Of a DNA stretch of 20,817 nt, positions 15,283 to 20,817 are shown in pieces (position 1 is the first letter of the stretch; the number at the start of each line of letters is the position of its first letter). Position numbers and translations under genes: made by a program. This DNA is from Opitutia bacterium UBA6410 (lineage in GTDB: Bacteria > Verrucomicrobiota > Verrucomicrobiia > Opitutales > Intestinicryptomonadaceae). Location of the stretch: contig DJPO01000025.1 in the NCBI GenBank assembly GCA_002437405.1, positions 1 through 20,817 on the forward strand, in the 5' to 3' direction. Below the pieces are notes generated by a model, which was not told the origin of the DNA, made no database searches, and saw only the letters and a list, made by a program, of their open reading frames with translations.

Positions 15283-16076
15283 ACGGCAATGGGGGCTTTG
15301 ATTGTCGGGTGCGGGTCGTAGCCCTCGAGCGAAAAGTCCTCGAAAACGAAGTCGCGGATATTTTTTCTCTCGGGATTTATGCGCATCTTCGGCAGCGGGC
15401 GCGGCTCGCGCGCGAGCTGGGTTTTCACCTGCTCCAAGTGGTTTTTATAAATGTGTAGGTCGCCGAATGTGTGGATAAATTCGCGCGGCTTGTACCCGCA
15501 AACCTGCGCAACCATCATCGTAAGCAGCGCGTACGAGGCTATGTTGAACGGAACTCCCAAAAACAGGTCGGCACTGCGCTGGTAGAGCTGGCAGCGCAGC
15601 TCGCCCGCGCCGTTGACGTGGAATTGGAACAGCGCATGGCAGGGCGGCAACGCCATTTTGTCGAGCTCGCCTGGGTTCCACGCGCTCACAATGTGGCGGC
15701 GTCCGAACGGGTCTTTTTTGAGCCCTTCAATGAGCCTGTCGATTTGGTTGATGCTCCGCCCGTCGGGAGTCCGCCAGTCCGTCCACTGCGCCCCGTAAAT
15801 GCGCCCGAGATTCCCGTCGGCGTCCGCCCACTCGTCCCAAATGCTAACCCGATTGTCGTTCAGATATTTTATGTTGGTGTCGCCCTTCAAAAACCAGAGC
15901 AGCTCGTAGATAATCGAGCGCGTGTGGAGCTTTTTTGTCGTCAAAAGCGGGAACGATTCGCGCAAATCGAAACGCGCCTGAGCTCCGAAAACGCCGATAG
16001 TCCCGACACCCGTGCGGTCGGAGCGTTCCTCGCCGTTGTCGAGAACATACTTTAGCAAATCGAGATACTGTTTCAT
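15279..16076 (-). CDS. thyA: Thymidylate synthase (ThyA)
   Basis: A 265-residue classical thymidylate synthase that converts dUMP and methylene-tetrahydrofolate to dTMP and dihydrofolate. Numbering runs almost in step with E. coli (264): Arg21, Glu58, Trp80, Trp83, Tyr94, the Arg126-Arg127 pair, catalytic Cys146 in LPPCHALFQF, QLYQRSADLFLGVPFNIASYALL and HTFGDLHIYKNH. Nothing is missing. AGGA lies a few bases before the ATG, one of the few Shine-Dalgarno-like sites in the window. It is the first gene of thyA-folA-yugP. Its upstream region marks the edge of the low-GC block. Confidence 0.98.
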   Translation of the reverse strand: MKQYLDLLKYVLDNGEERSDRTGVGTIGVFGAQARFDLRESFPLLTTKKLHTRSIIYELLWFLKGDTNIKYLNDNRVSIWDEWADADGNLGRIYGAQWTDWRTPDGRSINQIDRLIEGLKKDPFGRRHIVSAWNPGELDKMALPPCHALFQFHVNGAGELRCQLYQRSADLFLGVPFNIASYALLTMMVAQVCGYKPREFIHTFGDLHIYKNHLEQVKTQLAREPRPLPKMRINPERKNIRDFVFEDFSLEGYDPHPTIKAPIAV

Positions 16077-16217
16077 AAAATCCTATGAAAATAAAAACAA
16101 AAGAAAAAGTATCCGAAACCCGCCCCCGTGTAAACAAAAAACGCGCAAACGCCACTCCCAAAAAATTTTTTATTTTTTCAAATCCCGAGGGAAGATTTTC
16201 CCCCAATCCCCGAAACA

Positions 16218-16249
16218 TTGGTAAAGAGAAAAATTTTTCTCTTGGTAAA
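16218..16249. repeat. 20-bp perfect palindrome framed by TTGGTAAA direct repeats
   Basis: AAGAGAAAAATTTTTCTCTT (16224-16243) is a perfect palindrome with no spacer. The octamer TTGGTAAA occurs at 16218-16225 and again at 16242-16249, overlapping each end by two bases. It sits 25 nt before the lemA ATG and about 140 nt from the thyA start. It could be an operator or a trace of mobile DNA. The rest of the 197-base gap is A/T-rich, with the runs AAAAAATTTTTT and GGGAA-GATT-TTCCC and no firm promoter. Confidence 0.6.
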
Positions 16250-16273
16250 TAAAAATTAAAAATAAAAAATATT

Positions 16274-16843
16274 ATGGATACATTGTCAATAGTTTTGGTA
16301 ATCGCATTGATTGTGATTGCTTGGGTGATTTGTATGTTTAACAACTTTAAACGTACGAAGGTAATGATTGCTGAGGCTTGGAGTTCTATTGATGTTCAAT
16401 TAAAACGCAAAGCAAACATTGTATTAAATCTGGTAGATTTGCTAAAAATGCAAATGGGGTTTGAATCAAAAGTTTTGCAAGAGCTTACAAATGCGAGGAG
16501 TCGACTGACGAGTCGTGATCATACCGAAGCAATGAAGGCAAATGATAGTATTTCAAAAATATTGCCATCGATATATGCAGTATCTGAAAACTATCCAGTA
16601 TTAAAAACTAGTGAGTCTTTTCTTGAAACGATGCGTGAGGTAAAAGATTGTGACGATAAAGTCGCGTATGCAAGAAATCGTTACAATATGGCGGTTGCAA
16701 AAATGAATGCAAGTATTCAAGTATTCCCAAGTAATATTGTTGCCTCAATGTTTGGTTTTAAAGAAGAAAAGCTATTTGAAATGTCTGAGCCTCCCCGAGA
16801 AGTTTCGGATAATCTTAGAATCGGCAAACTTGATGTAAAATGA
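16274..16843 (+). CDS. lemA: LemA family membrane protein
   Basis: A 189-residue LemA protein: a short N-terminus, one membrane segment (about 4-21), then long amphipathic helices. The family pattern is clear in FNNFKRTKVMIAEAWSSIDVQLKRKANIVLNLVDLLK (about 22-58), LTNARSRL, SENYPVLKTSESFLETMREV and ARNRYNMAVAKMNASIQVFPSNIVASMFGF (about 136-165). Length is typical. The biochemical function of LemA is not settled; it is often encoded beside an M48 (HtpX-like) protease, as here, where the gap is 4 nt. No Shine-Dalgarno precedes the ATG, only an A/T-rich run. It is the first gene of the low-GC cassette. Confidence 0.93.
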   Translation: MDTLSIVLVIALIVIAWVICMFNNFKRTKVMIAEAWSSIDVQLKRKANIVLNLVDLLKMQMGFESKVLQELTNARSRLTSRDHTEAMKANDSISKILPSIYAVSENYPVLKTSESFLETMREVKDCDDKVAYARNRYNMAVAKMNASIQVFPSNIVASMFGFKEEKLFEMSEPPREVSDNLRIGKLDVK

Positions 16844-16847
16844 GGTT

Positions 16848-17732
16848 ATGAATACTTCTGATAAGGTTTTTTTTGCAGAAGAAGAAGTTCGTAAAAATTT
16901 TAATAAAACAGTTCTTTGCTTCTTTGTATTTGTCGGCATAATATTAGGGTTGTCCTATTTTTTGGGGTATTTATTAAATGCCCCAGAAATAGGGTTAAAG
17001 ATAGGATTTTTAACATGCTTGATAGTAATACCGGTAGAGCTTATTATGGCTCGCTGGAGTATTTTAACCCTTACAGGGTGTGTTGAGTTGGATCCTAATA
17101 CCCCAGCCGAAGCTAGAATATTAAGAATTGTCCAAAATATATCTATTTCGGCGGGATTGGCGATCCCGCCGAAAGTTTACTTGATCCCTGTTAAGACTCC
17201 AAATGCGTTTGCAGCTGGATGGAATCCGGAAACATCTTTTATCGGGATAACAACGGGTCTTGCTGATTTATTAGATGATTCTGAACTTGAAGGTGTAATT
17301 GCGCATGAAATTTCGCACATTGTTCATAGAGATGTTATGACTATGCAGTTTGCCACGGCAATGGTAAGCGGTGCGTTATTACTTGCATTCTTTATTCAAT
17401 GTATTGCTTTAAAGGAGCGCGATCTTATATCATTAATTGTCTTTATTTTTATATATCCTATAACATTAATTATATCATTGACAGCATTCTTTTTTATCTC
17501 GCGCAAAAGGGAATTTGCTGCGGATGCTTTTGCTGTGAGGTTATGTTCATATAACCAAGGTTTAATTGGTGCTCTTGAGAAACTTTCAGTTGATACAGAA
17601 TATTCCGAGGATGAAATAAATCAACTTGGTGGGAATGCTTTGTCGGCATTATATTTTGTTTTTCCTGACTCAATATTTTCGACCCATCCTTCCATTGAAG
17701 AACGGATCAATAGACTTAAAAATATGTATTAA
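16848..17732 (+). CDS. htpX: M48 family membrane metalloprotease (HtpX-like)
   Basis: A 294-residue HtpX-type protease, an inner-membrane zinc enzyme that degrades damaged or misfolded membrane proteins. Membrane segments lie at about 21-42, 50-66, 168-186 and 192-216. The zinc site is H153-EIS-H157, with the third ligand Glu222 in REFAADAFAVRL. KTPNAFAAGW (116-125) is a family motif before the catalytic helix, and STHPSIEERINRL near the C-terminus is the usual M48 ending. All catalytic residues are present. GAGG four bases before the ATG could serve as Shine-Dalgarno. Placement 4 nt after lemA and 7 nt before the zinc-knuckle/Sel1 gene implies co-expression. In E. coli htpX responds to Cpx envelope stress; nothing here shows the regulation. 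Confidence 0.95.
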   Translation: MNTSDKVFFAEEEVRKNFNKTVLCFFVFVGIILGLSYFLGYLLNAPEIGLKIGFLTCLIVIPVELIMARWSILTLTGCVELDPNTPAEARILRIVQNISISAGLAIPPKVYLIPVKTPNAFAAGWNPETSFIGITTGLADLLDDSELEGVIAHEISHIVHRDVMTMQFATAMVSGALLLAFFIQCIALKERDLISLIVFIFIYPITLIISLTAFFFISRKREFAADAFAVRLCSYNQGLIGALEKLSVDTEYSEDEINQLGGNALSALYFVFPDSIFSTHPSIEERINRLKNMY

Positions 17733-17739
17733 TAAAAAT

Positions 17740-18672
17740 ATGGCAAACTTATATAAGATATTTATAATATTGGTGTTGTCGCTATTCCCAATGCCTGTAT
17801 TTGCCAATTCCAATGTTTGGAAATGCCAAACTTGCGCAAGTTGGAATGTGGATCGTTCTTCTTGTAAATATTGTGGTGCATCTCGAGGATCTCAAACTAA
17901 AGTACCTATAAGTCTTTTTCGTACTGCAAGTTACGAAAACGCAAAATGCAGTGCATCAACGTCTTCAAATATACTAAAAACGGGTTTAAAATGTAAGGGA
18001 TGGAAAGTGGTCGTTGCATCTGGTATTATTGCAGTAGGTGTTTTCTTATTTTTTGAGCATCCGTTTCTTGGGATAATTGTAATTGTAGTTGGTTTGTTTG
18101 TTCTTTATTATGCCATGAAGAATGATGATGATGTTGTTGTTGTAAATTCAAATAAAAATAATAATCTATTAAGACCAAGCAATCTTGGTGGTTTAGCAAA
18201 AAATGATTCGCTTGATTCGGGTGCAATGCAATCCTCTTGCGGAATAATAGCAGCTGGGAAAAATCAGATACAAACTACTGGAGAAAATTTTAGCAAAAAT
18301 TGTACTAATAATGATACAACTTGCAAATTGTCTACCAATTCAAATATTACAGATACCGATTCTCAAGAAAATATTAGTAACTGCGGCGTTCTGGATAAAA
18401 ACAATGAGACGATTAAACCTTTCGAAAAAACGGATATTGTAAGTAATGATGACAAAGCTGTTGTAAAAGAACATAAAGATATTTCTGCCGATTCGGCAAT
18501 TAAGGAAGAGGAAAATTATAAAGATTCTGAATTATACTATAATAAAGGATTGGACTATTTAACCGGAAAGAATTGTGATGTGGATTATCAGGCGGCCAAA
18601 GAATATTTTAATAAATCTGCAGCATTGGGGAATCAAAAAGCAAAAGAAGCATTAAGGGCATTGCCTATATAG
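17740..18672 (+). CDS. Membrane protein with zinc-knuckle, two TM helices and Sel1-like repeat
   Basis: A 310-residue protein with no named family that I recognise. The ATG at 17740 follows htpX by 7 nt; earlier in-frame residues are a shadow of htpX. In order: a signal-like hydrophobic N-terminus (1-22, possible cleavage after FA22), a zinc-knuckle WKCQTCASWNVDRSSCKYCGA (27-47) with C29, C32, C42 and C45, two hydrophobic helices (about 88-106 and 108-126) and a charged turn KNDDD. A long Asn/Asp/Ser/Lys-rich linker (about 130-260) follows, then one Sel1-like repeat (about 265-303: LYYNKGLDYL, AAKEYFNKSAALGNQKAKEAL). The knuckle resembles RanBP2-type fingers (W-x-C-x2-C...N...C-x2-C), with one residue fewer between N and C. 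If the signal is cleaved the knuckle lies outside the cytoplasm, which would be odd; a retained anchor is the alternative. Position suggests a partner or adaptor of HtpX (inference). Confidence 0.7.
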   Translation: MANLYKIFIILVLSLFPMPVFANSNVWKCQTCASWNVDRSSCKYCGASRGSQTKVPISLFRTASYENAKCSASTSSNILKTGLKCKGWKVVVASGIIAVGVFLFFEHPFLGIIVIVVGLFVLYYAMKNDDDVVVVNSNKNNNLLRPSNLGGLAKNDSLDSGAMQSSCGIIAAGKNQIQTTGENFSKNCTNNDTTCKLSTNSNITDTDSQENISNCGVLDKNNETIKPFEKTDIVSNDDKAVVKEHKDISADSAIKEEENYKDSELYYNKGLDYLTGKNCDVDYQAAKEYFNKSAALGNQKAKEALRALPI

Positions 18673-18700
18673 GTTTAACTTTAACATATTGGAATAAGGT

Positions 18701-20817
18701 ATGAAATTCAAAAAAATTATATGCGTTTACTTCGTTTGTGTATCTGGTATTTTATATGCAAGCCAATATTATCAGACAATTAGCGAAGTTCAAGATTATT
18801 ACAAAAAACAGTATTCTTCCGAGAGTATTGCTTATAGCGAAGCTCTAAAAGATATTCAAAAAATTGTTTCGTCCGACATGACGCAGGAAGAAAAGTGCAA
18901 AAAACTTAAGCAATTATTGCCCAGTAATCGTGTTTTTTTTGTAAAAAACGATTTTTCATGGGGTCTTAAAAATATTTCCATTGCTTATAAAGTAGGGGCA
19001 GAATGGACGGAATGTTTTTCGTATACACAAAATGCCAGCATCTCAAAATCTGCATTATTAAAAATTGCTTCAGCTAAAACAGATATAGGGAAACAAAGTT
19101 CAAGTAATTTAATTTCATCTACATCGGATAAAAATAATAATGAATCAAAGGCATATTCTATTGGCGGAAGCGCGAAAATGCGAGGTATTTTACCGAGTTT
19201 GTCCGCAAATGTTAGTGGCTCGTATGGCAAGAATTTTGTCCAATCCGATTCCGATAGAGAAAATAGTTCTTTCTCAAATGATTTTTCATCGACAGGTATT
19301 CGATCAATCGAACTTAGTGCGTCGCAAAAGGCTGGATTAGATAATCTGGCGCAAAAAGTATCGTCTAATTCTGTAAAATTGAGCGATATATTTTTACAGT
19401 TGGATGTTGAATTTTATAATGGAACAGATGACGATCTAATAATTCCCCCTCAAGTTGGTTTGGAATTTGGTTCGGGATTTATGTTTTTAGAAACGCAGTC
19501 TAGCACTTATTTGCCGAAAGGGCGAACTACTGTCGTAATATATAAAACGCCTCTTAGTGATACAGCTAAATTGGGTATTATAGATTTTATTCGAAATGAA
19601 GGAAAGCCATACCTTAATTTGGAAAAGAGTGGTGCGGTTGTAAAAAGCAAGGCGGGAGAGGATCTTATCCGCAAGCATATAGAAGCAGATGAATTAAGCG
19701 TTTCTTTATCCTCTAATGCCGAATCCTCAAAATTTAGTATAAATTCTAACTATCATGGAAATGGTAAAGTATCTCTGGGGGATATTATTGAAAATTTAAA
19801 CAAAACTGTATATGGTAGAGAGATTGTATTCATAAGAGATGGCAATCTAATAATAAATGGAGTTTCGTCAAAACCAGAAAAAAACTCCAAGTGGATTGTT
19901 TCGATTAGATTGAACGATAAAATCATTCCTAACGCGAAAATTTCGGGCGAAATGGAATTGAAGAAAGGTGACAGTTTAATGATTTCAGTAGATGATATTA
20001 TCTACTGCTCCCTAAATGAAACTTATCCCCCAAGAGAAGTAATTGAACAATATACGGATCTAAAAAATCCTATGGCGGAATTTTTGATGGGTGAGACTTA
20101 TTGTGATATAGATTTTGAAGATGGCGGAGTTGGAGGAACTGATGAAAATTGTGCTGAGGCCTTCAAGTGGTATATGAAAAGTGCAAAGCAAGGAAATTCA
20201 TTTGGACAAGCTGCTGTTTCTGGGTTATTCCTTTTGGGAAAGGGGGTCGAAGCAGATCTTGATAAGGCAAAATTTTGGGGTAAAAAATCCGCAGAGCAAG
20301 GGAATGTTATAGGGCAACTCTTTTTGGGGATTTTATATTTTTGTGAAGAAAATTATACAGATGGGTTAAAATGGTTCTTGGAGGCGGAAAGGCAATGTCG
20401 TAAAGATTCAATTTTTGCCGATATGGTTCCTGCTTTACAATGTTCACTCGGAGAGCTGTATTATAGCGGCGAAGGTATAGAACAGAATTACAAAGAGGCA
20501 TTTAAATGGTACAAGAAAGCCGCGGAACAGGGGGATGCCGATGCTCAGTATGCACTTGGATGTCTGTATGGTGGAGGACAAGGTGTCGAAAAGAATATGC
20601 AAGAGGCAATTAAATGGTTAAAAATGGCTGCGGAGCAAGGTAATGCAGATGCTCAATATTTGCTTGGATTGTTGTATTGTAGTGACGAAGGTATAGAACA
20701 GGATTACGAAGAGGCGTTTAAATGGTGCAAGAAAGCCGCGGAGCAAGGGAATGCCGGTGCGCAATGCAAGCTTGGGAATTTATATTTTAGCGGCGAAGGC
20801 GTAGAAAAGAATTCTCG
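18701..20817 (+). CDS. Large exported Sel1-repeat protein, 3' end beyond the window
   Basis: The frame is open from the ATG at 18701 to the last base: 705 codons, no stop, hence partial. An AAGG-like site directly before the ATG is too close to be a good Shine-Dalgarno. It starts 28 nt after the previous gene. Residues 1-20 (MKFKKIICVYFVCVSGILYA) are a good signal peptide with likely cleavage after YA20. Residues 21-455 match no family I know. They include a Ser/Asn-rich stretch (about 110-205), a probable beta-rich part (LDVEFYNGTDDDLIIPP, then LPKGRTTVVIY) and a second strand-rich part ending in VDDIIYCSLNETYPP. From about 456 a Sel1 array begins, with units such as EAFKWYKKAAEQGDADAQYALGCLY of 36 residues, irregular near 550-590 and regular afterwards. 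Sel1 repeats form helical solenoids for protein contacts. The rest of the array and any C-terminal domain are not visible. Confidence 0.8.
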   Translation, partial: MKFKKIICVYFVCVSGILYASQYYQTISEVQDYYKKQYSSESIAYSEALKDIQKIVSSDMTQEEKCKKLKQLLPSNRVFFVKNDFSWGLKNISIAYKVGAEWTECFSYTQNASISKSALLKIASAKTDIGKQSSSNLISSTSDKNNNESKAYSIGGSAKMRGILPSLSANVSGSYGKNFVQSDSDRENSSFSNDFSSTGIRSIELSASQKAGLDNLAQKVSSNSVKLSDIFLQLDVEFYNGTDDDLIIPPQVGLEFGSGFMFLETQSSTYLPKGRTTVVIYKTPLSDTAKLGIIDFIRNEGKPYLNLEKSGAVVKSKAGEDLIRKHIEADELSVSLSSNAESSKFSINSNYHGNGKVSLGDIIENLNKTVYGREIVFIRDGNLIINGVSSKPEKNSKWIVSIRLNDKIIPNAKISGEMELKKGDSLMISVDDIIYCSLNETYPPREVIEQYTDLKNPMAEFLMGETYCDIDFEDGGVGGTDENCAEAFKWYMKSAKQGNSFGQAAVSGLFLLGKGVEADLDKAKFWGKKSAEQGNVIGQLFLGILYFCEENYTDGLKWFLEAERQCRKDSIFADMVPALQCSLGELYYSGEGIEQNYKEAFKWYKKAAEQGDADAQYALGCLYGGGQGVEKNMQEAIKWLKMAAEQGNADAQYLLGLLYCSDEGIEQDYEEAFKWCKKAAEQGNAGAQCKLGNLYFSGEGVEKNS
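20471..20755 (+). repeat. DNA-level tandem Sel1 repeat units
   Basis: The 69 bases at 20471-20539 and 20687-20755 agree at 62 positions and lie exactly 216 nt apart, i.e. two 36-codon Sel1 units. Several differences are silent (GCA/GCG, GAA/GAG, CAG/CAA). The unit between them is more diverged. Conservation at the DNA level points to recent duplication or gene conversion within the array. Confidence 0.75.

Larger units (their letters stand above)
16130..20817. other. Low-GC block, probably acquired or differently evolving
   Basis: GC falls from well over half, as in uvrC and mutS, to about one third; two 60-base lines counted by hand in the block gave 22 and 14 G+C. Codon use shifts to AAA, AAT, TTA and ATA, and protein composition to Asn, Lys, Ile and Ser. 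The change begins in the gap after thyA and persists to the window end. No integrase, transposase, tRNA or clear attachment-site pair is visible, so transfer is inferred from composition alone. The left limit is approximate. Confidence 0.7.

Noticed and set aside
20307..20501. Minus-strand open frame opposite the Sel1 array
   Set aside because: It is a shadow of the long plus-strand frame that runs from 18701 to the window end.
20459..20817. Regular repeats considered as a CRISPR array
   Set aside because: The repeats are in-frame 36-codon protein units with silent differences, not short identical repeats with unrelated spacers.

Overview
The window carries 16 protein-coding genes (the last runs off the right edge) and no tRNA, rRNA, CRISPR array or recognisable insertion sequence. 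The first 16 kb look like ordinary core chromosome: moderately high GC, tightly packed, with overlapping starts and stops. A single-chain pyruvate:ferredoxin oxidoreductase next to an Rrf2-type regulator with several cysteines points to an anaerobe or facultative fermenter. A predicted lipoprotein and the general protein flavour suggest a Gram-negative bacterium, perhaps of the Verrucomicrobiota/PVC group. That placement is tentative and rests on no marker gene. Most genes lack a visible Shine-Dalgarno sequence and start behind A/T-rich stretches.

Layout. (1) 38-1619, minus strand: rrf2-like regulator then holA (DNA polymerase III delta), closed by an intrinsic terminator that overlaps the holA stop. 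(2) 1927-5573, plus strand: nifJ (PFOR), divergent from rrf2, with its own terminator. (3) 5590-6669, plus strand: a PLP-aminotransferase-fold protein (DegT-like) whose 3' end overlaps gluQ tail to tail. (4) 11561-6641, minus strand: mutS-uvrC-gluQ, a DNA-repair operon that also carries a tRNA-modification enzyme. (5) 11702-13818, plus strand: fmdB, a TPR lipoprotein, an M50 site-2 protease and a cysteine-less FmdB-like protein, overlapping or within 1 nt of each other. (6) 16076-14099, minus strand: thyA-folA-yugP, the dTMP/tetrahydrofolate cycle pair plus a membrane zinc metallopeptidase.

From about 16.1 kb to the right end the composition changes sharply, to roughly one-third GC by eye, with AAA/AAT/TTA/ATA codons. 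This block is a tight plus-strand cassette: lemA, htpX (M48 protease), a membrane protein joining a zinc-knuckle to a Sel1 repeat, and a large exported protein with an unrecognised N-terminal region and a long Sel1-repeat array that continues past the window. A perfect 20-bp palindrome framed by 8-bp direct repeats sits between thyA and lemA. LemA plus M48 protease is a widespread pair; its extension by two Sel1 proteins, one with a zinc-knuckle, is the best candidate here for an undescribed system. My inference is envelope protein quality control with Sel1 adaptors feeding an HtpX-type protease.

Other points of interest are a shortened UvrC lacking both the iron-sulfur cysteines and about 100 residues before its nuclease domain, a GluQ without zinc-binding cysteines, and an aminotransferase-like protein with Asn in place of the usual PLP-contacting Asp.
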